DNA of 17,116 nt from Candidatus Doudnabacteria bacterium (GTDB lineage Bacteria > Patescibacteriota > Doudnabacteria > UBA920), in the NCBI GenBank assembly GCA_016788805.1, contig JAEUSE010000003.1, positions 1 through 17,116 of the forward strand, in the 5' to 3' direction. The translations under genes and the position numbers were made by a program. The notes beneath the pieces are model-generated. The model saw only the letters and a program-made list of their open reading frames with translations, made no database searches and was not told the origin of the DNA. Of the stretch, positions 1 to 8,400 are shown piece by piece. Position 1 is the first letter of the stretch; the number at the start of each line of letters is the position of its first letter.

Positions 1-3000
1 AGGTGGCAGTTGGATGGTTTGAATCGTCCACCCACCCAATACTAACCATGGCAAAGTCTATCATCATGGTGGCTTTGGTAGTAGTAGCTGCTGCGACCGT
101 TGTCACAAAGGACATGGTCATTTGGTTACGCTTGGTATCTATGTTGTCTTCAGGGTTAACCAGCACGCCGTTGTAACCACCATTAGCCTGCAAAAGGGCG
201 GACTCCATAGGGTCGTCGTAAGTCATGGCGCTAGTAGCACCCGCAGCTGGGCCTATGAGTATACGGCCGCCTGTAGCCGTACCGGTAAAGCCAGAGTAAT
301 CTCTAAGACCAAACCTAACCGTACCAGAAGCTCCAGCCATAAAATTAGCCGCGTAAAAGTTAGACACCACGCTGGCGCCACTAGGTAAGGTAACTGTAAA
401 ATCTAAAGTCGCAGCCTTAGCTTCTTCTATGGTAGCATCACTGGTAGCGTCATTGTCAAAAGCATAATAGTCATTTGCAAAATTGTTAGATTCTTCAGCT
501 GCCTGAACATTCCAAGACTCACGGCTGTTAAGATCGGTATAATTAACTGTTCTAGTTCCTGCAACACCGGCTCCACCAAAAGTACTGTCTAAAATACCGG
601 TAGATGGGTCACGCTTTTCTATTATCCACTGGTTGTTACCAGGACCAGTCCCCCAACCGGCCAGGTACACCCCGGAAGCGTCCACTTCCAAAGAAGTTGG
701 ACGATCATCTCCACCGTCTTCAGACAAAGCAAGACCGGTTGTGCCGTTAAAAGCTGGGCTGCTGGAAGCTGCGGTAGTGGAGTCCACCGCCCTGGTGTAC
801 CAAATACCAGCATCATCGTCTTGGTAGGCAGTAAAATACAACTTGCTGTTGTAATAACGCATGCGAGTTACCTGATCAAAGTCATTGGCCGGATTGTAGT
901 TAGTACTACCTCCTCCGCCAAAGGCTGTAACCGAAGCACCGGTTGATGCATTCATCTTAAGTACGCGCATCTGCAAATCTGTTGCGGATACAATACCATC
1001 CCATCCTCCGATAAATAAACTAGTACCGTCAGTTTCAATATCATAGGCAATATCAGAATTAGCTGAAAAATTAGTACTAGTAGCACCGCTCGTTCCAAAG
1101 CCGGCCGCAGCAGCACCAGCAGCAGTGGTAATAGCCTGAACACGCCACCTAAAATCTGTAGCAGACACTGTGGCGTCTTGTCCCACCGTATACAAATTAG
1201 CGCCCAATATAACCGAGTCAAAAGCTATGTCACTGTTAGCGCCGGAATTAAAATTGTAAATACCGTCGGTATCAAATGCCCCGGCACTGCCGCACTCCGT
1301 ACCCGGACTGTTGTCACACAAAGAACCGGTAACTATGTCGCGCTTCTCTATTCTCCACTGGTTACCGTTGGTAGAATCTACGCCGGTTAAATACAAAGCA
1401 CTTGCATCAACCTTAACATCATAAATTATGTCATTACCTGCAGAAGGCGCAGAAGTAGCAACACCACTGTTACCAAATGCTGTGACCAATGCACCGTCAG
1501 ACATGTTTCTTTTTTCTACACGCCAATTAAAGTTGGCAGCTCCTGTGCCTTCGTATCCAGCCACATACAAATATGTGCCGTCTTGAGTAATAGCTTGAGC
1601 CTGGTCCGAGTTAACGGTAAGGTCAGCTGTCACCACCCCATTAGTACCAAAGTTTACGTCTACTGCCCCTGTGGTCTTAAGACGCTTCTCTACTCGCCAA
1701 CGGTCGTCGCCACCCACGTTGTCATACCCTGCCATATACAAATAAGTACTATCGCTCTCCATGTCTAAAATACGGTCAGCTCCGGGGTTAGCCGGGTTAG
1801 ACGTTACCCTGCCTGCCACTTGAGAACCAAAGGTTACCTGGGAAGAATTAGTGTCCTCATTAACAGTTCCCAGTATCATATACATTTGGTCTATGCGAAG
1901 GTTAGAGTTTATGCTGGAAGAAGCAAAATTCATCCTCAGCCAAATTTCGTTTGAACCATTTACATAATTGGCAAAACCGCCAGCCGAAGTATATTTGGAA
2001 AAGACCGGCGTAGAATCTGTAGCACTGCAATCCATAGGAGCTGTAATAGACTCCCATCCCGAAGAAGCGTTGTTGTATAAAGAAAAACTATAATTTAAAT
2101 CAGGAGAAGTAGCACTGCAAGAAATTTCCGGCCTAAAGAGAATAGAATTCATGCCGGTATAAGTCTTCACATTTTTAAACTTTAAGTAAAAATCCGGGAT
2201 AGGATAAGTGGCGCTAGAAGTAGCCGATAAATAGGCATTGTCAGAGGAGCCGGCTGTAGGGCTGCTAACGTTTAAAACGTCACCAAGCAAATAGCCATAA
2301 CCAAAAGCAGGCAAGCCGTCAGAAACATTTACCTGTTCATAACGCCAGTCGGTACCGGCTTGAGTACCGGAAATATATAAAGAAGTACCGTCACTTTCCA
2401 AACTATAGGCGGTGACTGTGGTTGTGGTACCAGTTAAAACACCCGAAGAACCAAAGCCTCCCACTAAAGCCCCTGTTGTAGCATCGCGCTTTTCTACACG
2501 CCAATCGCTACCATTCTCCCCACCTATGAAGAGGTTGCTGCCTACCACATCAGCGCTGTAAGCCACGTTACCCGCCGCCACAGAAATAGCCCCGCCACCG
2601 CCAAAACTTCCATCGAGCGCGCCGGTGGACATAGAGCGTTTTTCTATGCGCCAGTCATTACCACCGGTATTACCTACAATATAAATATTGGTACCGTCAG
2701 AAGCTATAGACTGCGGGGTACCGGTAGCTTCGCCGGTAATAATACCATCGCTATCAAAGTCAGTACCACACACTCCCCCAGTACACAAAGCCCCGGTGGT
2801 CTTAAGACGTTTTTCTATACGCCAACCGCTGGTGTCTGTACCAATTACATACATATAATCAGAATCCAGATAAATACCTGTAGATGTTGCACTAGCTGCC
2901 GCACCGGTTACAACCCCGCCAGTACCGAAAGTCGATTCAAGCGTACCGGTAGCAAGTTTTCTTTTTTCTATGCGCCAGTCGTTAGCCGCGCCGCCTACTA

Positions 3001-4279
3001 CATACATGGAGTTTAAGTCGGTAGCTATACGCATAGCAGTGCCCGAAGCGGAAGTCACCACGCCCGCGCTGCCAAAGCTGGCATCCAAAGTTCCAAAAGC
3101 CGCAACACCAGCACCGCTAGCTAAAGACCTTTTTTCAATACGCCAGGAAGGACTTTGGTCGTCCCCTGCCACATACATATAGGTAGAGTCTATGGCCAAA
3201 GACCGAGCGTCGCGCGACTGCGTTACGGAAGTTACGGAAGAATCAAGCGCTCCGCTCTTCCAACGCTTTTCTATGTACCAGTCAGGAGTGGCGTTGTTAC
3301 CTACCGTGTAAATAAACTGACTGTTCATATCTGTGTCGTAAGCTATGTTGGAAGTAGTCGGGCCTACAAACCATAAACCCGCCGGGGTCGTAGTGGTAGA
3401 ACCATTAACCATAGGTGTTGCGGCCGCTGGCATATACGTTGGAGAAATAAAGGCGTACATCCTTAAAAAGTCTACAGCTATGTTCATGTTAGTAGCCGTA
3501 TTGGAGTAGTACCTGAAAGTCACAGTGTTGTTAACAGAAGTATTTATGAAGTTAGCCAGCGGCGTAGAATAAGAACCGTTGTTGCCATTTGAAAAATACC
3601 CGTCATAAATTTCGTAGTGTATAGAGTTTTCAGAAGAAGTGGCTACCACAGGTACCCTCTTCATGTTCAAGGTTCTCCAACCTCCAGTTGTACAGTTAGA
3701 GTCAGCTGCGTTGTCTACTCCGCTGGAACTTACCCAGTCACAAATTTGTAAATAGGTATGGGGCACCTGAGAAGTTGTCATGTTGTTGCTATCCAAATCA
3801 AACCCCGTCTCTATCATAAACTTGTTGGCACCATTTAAATTAACGCCCGCCATATCGAGCTGTACGTCAAAACCAGACGGTACACCACTGGTAGCCATAA
3901 CCACCCAGTGCATGTTATCGTCGGTCAAAGTACCTTTCCAAGAACCAGTGTTAACACCTTCTGCCGCGGCAGCCAACAAAGCCTGCGTAGAAGTAGCCGC
4001 TCCCCTGACAATACGGCCAGCTGTGGGAGTAAATTGGTAGGTGGCGGACGCCTTTACCTGCTTTACAGGATCCGGACCAAAAACAGCCTTTGGCACGAAA
4101 GGTGAAAACAACCAAGACAAAATTAAAACAGAGTTGGCAAAAACCAAGACGGCTTTCCTAAATTTCTGCTTAAATGAGAACTGGATTTTAAAGACATTTT
4201 CCGGCAAGCAAAAAACTTCCACTAAAAATTCTAGGGCTGTTTTTAAGATGTTTTTTTGTTTTTGTTTTTTTAAGCTCAT
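1..4279 (-). CDS. Delta-60 (DUF5122) double beta-propeller surface protein, C-terminus cut off by window edge
   Basis: An uninterrupted minus-strand frame starts at ATG 4279-4277 and runs off the left edge, giving at least 1426 residues. The N-terminus is lysine-rich, with a hydrophobic stretch at about residues 43-62 that looks like a long signal peptide or signal anchor, so the rest is probably outside the cell. The body carries 14 repeats of the form 'Y-(V/I)-G ... DWRIEKR ... TGxLDxxFGxGGVVT', which is the delta-60 / DUF5122 beta-propeller repeat. They fall into two groups of seven. Three beta-sandwich-like segments precede, separate and follow the groups. Start choice: the ATG overlaps the stop of the upstream hydrolase gene (ATGA). 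No Shine-Dalgarno is visible, so translation is probably coupled. Family members are large exported proteins of unknown role; adhesion or a surface scaffold is inference. Repeat assignment is firm; function is unknown. Confidence 0.88.
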   Translation of the reverse strand, partial: MSLKKQKQKNILKTALEFLVEVFCLPENVFKIQFSFKQKFRKAVLVFANSVLILSWLFSPFVPKAVFGPDPVKQVKASATYQFTPTAGRIVRGAATSTQALLAAAAEGVNTGSWKGTLTDDNMHWVVMATSGVPSGFDVQLDMAGVNLNGANKFMIETGFDLDSNNMTTSQVPHTYLQICDWVSSSGVDNAADSNCTTGGWRTLNMKRVPVVATSSENSIHYEIYDGYFSNGNNGSYSTPLANFINTSVNNTVTFRYYSNTATNMNIAVDFLRMYAFISPTYMPAAATPMVNGSTTTTPAGLWFVGPTTSNIAYDTDMNSQFIYTVGNNATPDWYIEKRWKSGALDSSVTSVTQSRDARSLAIDSTYMYVAGDDQSPSWRIEKRSLASGAGVAAFGTLDASFGSAGVVTSASGTAMRIATDLNSMYVVGGAANDWRIEKRKLATGTLESTFGTGGVVTGAAASATSTGIYLDSDYMYVIGTDTSGWRIEKRLKTTGALCTGGVCGTDFDSDGIITGEATGTPQSIASDGTNIYIVGNTGGNDWRIEKRSMSTGALDGSFGGGGAISVAAGNVAYSADVVGSNLFIGGENGSDWRVEKRDATTGALVGGFGSSGVLTGTTTTVTAYSLESDGTSLYISGTQAGTDWRYEQVNVSDGLPAFGYGYLLGDVLNVSSPTAGSSDNAYLSATSSATYPIPDFYLKFKNVKTYTGMNSILFRPEISCSATSPDLNYSFSLYNNASSGWESITAPMDCSATDSTPVFSKYTSAGGFANYVNGSNEIWLRMNFASSSINSNLRIDQMYMILGTVNEDTNSSQVTFGSQVAGRVTSNPANPGADRILDMESDSTYLYMAGYDNVGGDDRWRVEKRLKTTGAVDVNFGTNGVVTADLTVNSDQAQAITQDGTYLYVAGYEGTGAANFNWRVEKRNMSDGALVTAFGNSGVATSAPSAGNDIIYDVKVDASALYLTGVDSTNGNQWRIEKRDIVTGSLCDNSPGTECGSAGAFDTDGIYNFNSGANSDIAFDSVILGANLYTVGQDATVSATDFRWRVQAITTAAGAAAAGFGTSGATSTNFSANSDIAYDIETDGTSLFIGGWDGIVSATDLQMRVLKMNASTGASVTAFGGGGSTNYNPANDFDQVTRMRYYNSKLYFTAYQDDDAGIWYTRAVDSTTAASSSPAFNGTTGLALSEDGGDDRPTSLEVDASGVYLAGWGTGPGNNQWIIEKRDPSTGILDSTFGGAGVAGTRTVNYTDLNSRESWNVQAAEESNNFANDYYAFDNDATSDATIEEAKAATLDFTVTLPSGASVVSNFYAANFMAGASGTVRFGLRDYSGFTGTATGGRILIGPAAGATSAMTYDDPMESALLQANGGYNGVLVNPEDNIDTKRNQMTMSFVTTVAAATTTKATMMIDFAMVSIGWVDDSNHPTAT
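560..1840 (-). repeat. Second seven-blade delta-60 propeller of the surface protein
   Basis: Seven further blade units follow, with core motifs at 1682-1702 (RWRVEKR), 1508-1528 (NWRVEKR), 1340-1360 (QWRIEKR), 1136-1150 (RWRVQ), 953-973 (QMRVLKM), 791-805 (IWYTR) and 611-631 (QWIIEKR). Units 4 to 6 are degenerate in the EKR part but keep the 'GTSLFIGGWD' or 'SKLYFTAYQD' strand before it and an 'AFGxxG' strand after it. Spacing is 160-205 bp, longer than in the first group. Unit 3 carries a second cysteine-containing variant loop (SLCDNSPGTECG, then AFDTDG). Confidence 0.75.
1870..2290 (-). other. Beta-sandwich-like spacer domain between the two propellers
   Basis: About 140 residues without the blade signature separate blade groups one and two. 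The segment has alternating hydrophobic and polar strands and ends in 'NEIWLRMNFASSS' followed by 'LRIDQMYMILGTV'. The same layout, a 'tFRYYSN'-type strand followed by a closing 'vDFLRMYAFIS' strand, is seen before the first propeller (about 3440-4070) and again after the second one (about 1-530, 'MTMSFVTTV' then 'MMIDFAMVSIGW'). The three segments therefore look like copies of one domain type. Similarity was judged by eye on short stretches. A jelly-roll or carbohydrate-binding fold is a guess. Confidence 0.45.
2300..3430 (-). repeat. First seven-blade delta-60 propeller of the surface protein
   Basis: Seven copies of the WR(I/V)EKR blade signature are visible, with the core heptapeptides at 3263-3283, 3128-3148, 2960-2980, 2807-2827, 2636-2656, 2486-2506 and 2333-2350 (the last reads DWRYEQ). 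Spacing is about 135-170 bp (45-57 residues), the usual blade length of this repeat. Most copies continue into 'TGxLDxxFGxGGVV'. Blade 4 replaces this with a cysteine-containing variant (LCTGGVCG, then DFDSDG). Seven units match a canonical seven-bladed propeller; closure of the ring is inferred, not seen. Confidence 0.8.
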
Positions 4280-5370
4280 TTATTATTTATGTAAGAAAAG
4301 GTCTCAAAGGAAATTTTTTCAAACAAATCAATTGCATACCTCTCCCCTTCCTCCCCTTTTTTATACAAAGGCTCTATCATGGCAGAAATTATATATGGCC
4401 TATTTTCCAAATACACTATACCCGAATCCGAATATACATTTAAATTTAAATTCTGTCCGTGCTTATGTGAAAAATAAACGTTGTCTGGCAACCCTTGGCT
4501 TAAATATCTTTTAAAGTTATTTTCAGACATAAGTTCTAAAATCATTTCAGAACTTTCTTGGTTTAGATAACTAGCCGTATACAATGTTCTTAGAAGTCTC
4601 GAGTATTCTTTTGCGCTAATTTTCCCCAGGTCATCAAACAGCTCTCCAAGACCAATTTCATCTGCCATTCTTTTTCTCTCTTCTAGAGTAGTGTTTCGTT
4701 TTAAAATTTTATAAGCGGTGTTATCGCTGTTAACCAACATTTCACGAATAAGTTTTTTCAGTTCCACCTTATACCCAATTTTTACATTTTCATAAAGTTC
4801 ACCCGAATTGGAATTTAAATTCTCGTCCGTAACCTGAAACACCTCTTCTGGTTTAAAGTCGCCGTCTTCAACTTTTTTAGTAACCAACAAAGCTAAAGGC
4901 AACTTGGCCAGTGAAACCGGAAAAACTTTTTCTTCCTGGTTTATGGAAATATTCGCACCGGTATTTAACATTTCAAAATAAATACTTATTCGGGCATTGC
5001 TAGACTCCTGCTCAGCCAAAGCTCTTAAACTTTTTCGCAAAGGGTCAATGTTGGTTATAGCATCTTTTTGCTCGAGAATATTCCTGGTAGGGTCTAAGAA
5101 TTTATATTTATACAAATACGATTTTAAACTTCCTATGGAATTACTATTTTGGTTTTTTGCCAAATATAGCAAAATCCCTCCAAATATAAATGCAGCGGCT
5201 ACTAATAGGTATGCAAAAAAAACCAACTGCTTTCTTTGCACCTCTTTTGCTTTTACAAGTTTAGCCTCCAGGTCATTTTTTGAATTCATATCTTTTTTTT
5301 GCACTACTGTTTGTTTCTGCAAATGTATTTCTACACTTGGTTTCAGCGAAAGTTTTACAAATTTCCGCAT
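4276..5370 (-). CDS. Membrane-anchored class A beta-lactamase-fold serine hydrolase
   Basis: The 364-residue protein has a basic cytoplasmic N-terminus (1-49), one membrane segment (about 50-70) and an extracytoplasmic catalytic domain (about 125-355). The three active-site motifs of the class A beta-lactamase / penicillin-binding superfamily are present in order: S153-L-A-K156 (SxxK nucleophile and base), S215-D-N217 (SDN) and K303-H-G305 in place of KTG. 'ISAKEYSRLLRTLY' (251-264) matches the helix that follows the omega loop in the family. No clear ExxLN motif (the Glu166 region) is seen and the omega loop looks short, so this is more likely a peptidoglycan or other acyl-serine hydrolase than a true beta-lactamase (inference). 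The start is the first in-frame ATG, just downstream of a strong promoter; Met28 is an alternative without a better ribosome site. Its TGA overlaps the ATG of the propeller gene, so the two form an operon. Confidence 0.85.
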   Translation of the reverse strand: MRKFVKLSLKPSVEIHLQKQTVVQKKDMNSKNDLEAKLVKAKEVQRKQLVFFAYLLVAAAFIFGGILLYLAKNQNSNSIGSLKSYLYKYKFLDPTRNILEQKDAITNIDPLRKSLRALAEQESSNARISIYFEMLNTGANISINQEEKVFPVSLAKLPLALLVTKKVEDGDFKPEEVFQVTDENLNSNSGELYENVKIGYKVELKKLIREMLVNSDNTAYKILKRNTTLEERKRMADEIGLGELFDDLGKISAKEYSRLLRTLYTASYLNQESSEMILELMSENNFKRYLSQGLPDNVYFSHKHGQNLNLNVYSDSGIVYLENRPYIISAMIEPLYKKGEEGERYAIDLFEKISFETFSYINNK

Positions 5371-5381
5371 ATTTATAGTTA

Positions 5382-5410
5382 ATTATATCAGAAAATGTGC
5401 GTTTTGTCCA
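5382..5410 (-). promoter_or_regulatory. Extended -10 sigma70-type promoter for the hydrolase-propeller operon
   Basis: On the minus strand TGGACA (5410-5405; five of six match TTGACA) is followed after exactly 17 bases by TATAAT (5387-5382; perfect). A TG dinucleotide one base upstream makes it an extended -10. The expected start of transcription is near 5376-5374, only about 4-6 bases before the hydrolase ATG at 5370. No Shine-Dalgarno fits, so the message would be leaderless or nearly so. Confidence 0.75.
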
Positions 5411-5426
5411 TTACTTACAAGCATTA

Positions 5427-5439
5427 ATTGTTTAACAAT
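5427..5439. promoter_or_regulatory. 13-bp inverted repeat upstream of the promoter, possible operator
   Basis: ATTGTT-T-AACAAT forms two perfect 6-base arms around a single base, 17 bp upstream of the -35 box. Two copies of ACAAGC (plus strand, 5417-5422 and 5445-5450) flank it, 28 bp apart. The arms are short and AT-rich and no U-tract fits, so it is a weak candidate for a protein-binding site and not a convincing terminator. No intrinsic terminator is seen after the giant gene, so read-through into the hydrolase is possible. Confidence 0.3.
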
Positions 5440-5466
5440 CATTCACAAGCGTTTCACGAAAATAAA

Positions 5467-8400
5467 CTACTCCCCGGTTCCGGAATTACCTGAAGAAGTT
5501 TCTGGTAAAGATGCTGGACTCTCACCCGCAGATGGTTCGGTCTGTATGTTTGAAGCAGGCGCCGGAGGAATTTCTTCAGTACCACTTTGACCGACAGAGC
5601 CACCTTCATTTATATCTGGTGTCTGAATATTTACTCCTTCTGTAGCCTCTGGAGAACTTTCAGTATTTGTATTTTCTTCTTCCTGACTTCCGCTATTAAT
5701 TACTTCATCTGAACCGTTATTGTTTATAATACTGCCTGAAGAATTTAAGCTAGGCTGACCCTGCGGATTAAGCACAACACCCAAAACTTGACCTTGTGTC
5801 TTATAGCCCTCTTGTTTGCCCGTCACGTTGTAGTGAACAACAGCAGAAACCACGCTTCCATTTATACCAAAAGTTTTAATTTTAAATCCTATATAATTTT
5901 CCTGCTCGTCCTTTTTCCATTCAGCTACTTGGGCAAAGACAGGGTTTTCGGACTCCGGAGTTAACTGGATAACCGGCTTACCCGTTCCCAAATGATTACT
6001 AAATATTATTTCCGCCATACCGTCTTCGTTGGTAGCTATACTGCCCGCAAAAGAATCGTTCTCTATAACCAGAACACCTTTTATAGTCAAGTCACCACGG
6101 GCATTAATACTGAACACACTTGAAGTAGAGTTTATAACCGAAAGCAATGTGGTCGTCGGAAGAGTCGTGCTTGCAAATATTGACATACTTCCTCCGTTTC
6201 CAAAAATTACCTTGTTCATACCTTCAGCTTGCAATTGCAAAATGTCGCCACTACCTTTTTGGTTAATAATAAGAGCACTGGAAGAAGCTTGTAATCCGGT
6301 TCCACTTACATTACCGGATAACTGACCACTGTCACCACCCAAAACTATAGTGCTGTTTATGCTTCTGTAGCCAACCTCAATAAAGACAAAAACTTTTCCA
6401 GAAGAATTTTCACTAGAATAATTTTCGAGCGCTCTTCCTATTACGTTGCCGGAGTAAATGGCTTTTGCCGCAGCGCCCGGAACTTCTTTGGAAATAGTCA
6501 GATAGTCACCAATTCGTATAGCGCCATTTTCCAAACTTACTTTTACCGGAACGCGCCCAGCCAAAGCTATTGGTTTAGAATTTATAGTGTTACTAGACAT
6601 AAGTATAGCCGGCTTGCTTGCAACTATACCAAGCACATGAGGAGTGTTTATACTTGCCCTCACTACACCAGAAATATTTTCTACCGTCTGGTTGTCTTGA
6701 CTTTCAGAAGAAATTATTGAAGATGTTGAAGTTGCCAAAGCCACAACCTCACCAGCCTCCAAACTCAAGTCAAAGCTTGGATAATTTTCTGCTAAGTCAG
6801 CACCACCGCCTAAGTTGTTTGTTCCGTCGCTGTATACGTCACCATCGCTATCTACCCTAAACTTAACATTTCCAGTTGCGCCAACATTTGAGACTACTCT
6901 GAACAAGTCAATATTGGAGGAAGAAGTAGAAGAAGCTATATCGAACATGCTTCCAATAGAAGTCGTTCCAACAGCAACCTGGCCCATGGAATCTACAATG
7001 AACTTGCTAGTACCCGCTCTGCTAAACTGAACAAATTTTCCGTTGAAACTGCCTGTGCCATTTCCCATATCTATAGACAAACCGGTTCCAGTAGCAGCCG
7101 AAGTCTCATGATAGATTGAAAGCAAAGTCGCACCTGTTGCAGTGGCAGAGTATAGCCTAAGAGCATTACCGGAGCTCGGGTGACCAAGCTCAGCAAAAAC
7201 TGCAGCCGGCTGAGAAGTTCCACCTGCCAAGCCGTCTGTATAAGCCTGAACACCAAAAGTTTTACCCAAAGCCACCAAGCCTACGTTAACACCAGCCGTG
7301 TTACTACCCGAGTAACCTTCTGCTCTTAAGGCAGCCACGGTGCTAGTATTAGTCGTATTATCTACCATACGGAACAAAGCACCAATTAAAGTTCCGCTGG
7401 CGTTTCCAGTAATTGTATTAATGTATCTGCCTCCATACTGGAATCCGGACGCCGTGGTGTTATTCAAAGTTGTGCTTGCAAATATACCTGCAACTGCGTT
7501 TGCACCACTAGTACTTACGCTGCCAACCAAATGAAGCAAGCCTAAAGGAGTCGCAGTACCAATACCCACCCTGCCCAAAGCAGTTACCCTAAGCACACTA
7601 AGGCCCGAAGAAGAAGCTACATTTAAAGGATCAACGTTACCGCTATTACCCTGAACGTTAAGCGTTACAGAAGACGAGGTTGCGTTTACGCCTAACACAG
7701 AACCGTTGTCTATAAGTTTGCCGGCTGTGAGCGAAGCTGAGCCATTCCATATTGCATTAAAACCAATAATGCCGCTACCACTTAAACTACCACCGCCACA
7801 GGAAGTGGTATAAAGTTGACCCGAAGACACACCCACACAACCGGTGCCCAAGGAAGAAATAGTTGTGGTGCCGTTATTTGCGACGGACAATAAAACTGTT
7901 CCGGTGGAAGAAGCAACAACAAAAGGATTAATAGTCGGGGCCGAACTTGTTCCCATAACCGTTAACGTAGCTATAGGTGAAGAGGTACCTAAACCAAGTC
8001 GTCCGTCGTTTGTTACTCTTAACCGTTCTATTAAAGCATTGCCTGCAGCTCCCGGGTTTTTCATAAGCAAAGTGAAATCTGCAGAATAGTTATTGTCGTA
8101 AGCCGCCATTCTAAGACCCGGGTTAGTACCGCCGCTTAAGTCATAAGTATAAAAATCTATAGCGCTTCCAGCCCCTGCCCCACCACCGGTATTAACCAAG
8201 TTCATTTGTGTCTTCATAACACCACCAGCGCTATTAACCAAGTTTAAAGGAGCGGAAGGAATATAAGTCGGAACATTTGCACCGAACATAGCATCCCCAT
8301 TTACATGAAGCAAAAAGCCAGGAGCCGAAGTACCTATGCCTACATTTCCTGAAGGATTAACAACCAATAATTGCCTGCCCGAAGAACTGGCTACCACAAA

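Noticed and set aside
2780..2815. EF-hand or dockerin-type calcium site at 'DFDSDG' in the propeller protein
   Set aside because: The loop begins like DxDxDG but lacks the Glu or Asp at position 12 of a canonical loop; kept only as part of the variant-blade observation.
4041..4514. 157-residue open frame on the plus strand
   Set aside because: It overlaps the start of the propeller gene and the end of the hydrolase gene, both with clear family motifs, and its own translation shows no recognisable domain. All other plus-strand frames are likewise antisense to the long minus-strand genes.
4276..5370. Antibiotic-resistance beta-lactamase
   Set aside because: The motifs fit the superfamily, but the enzyme is membrane-anchored, lacks an evident ExxLN omega loop and has KHG. 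Context is surface proteins, not a resistance cassette.
5427..5439. Intrinsic terminator of the giant gene
   Set aside because: The stem is only six AT-rich pairs with a one-base centre and no following U-tract on the minus strand.
5494..5508. LPETS near the C-terminus of the giant protein as a sortase signal
   Set aside because: It is LPETS rather than LPxTG, and no hydrophobic segment or positive tail follows; the protein ends 12 residues later.
6361..6810. Peptidase S74 intramolecular chaperone domain
   Set aside because: The GNVGIG repeats often precede S74 domains, but no 'SDxRLKxxI'-type motif is present in the C-terminal region.
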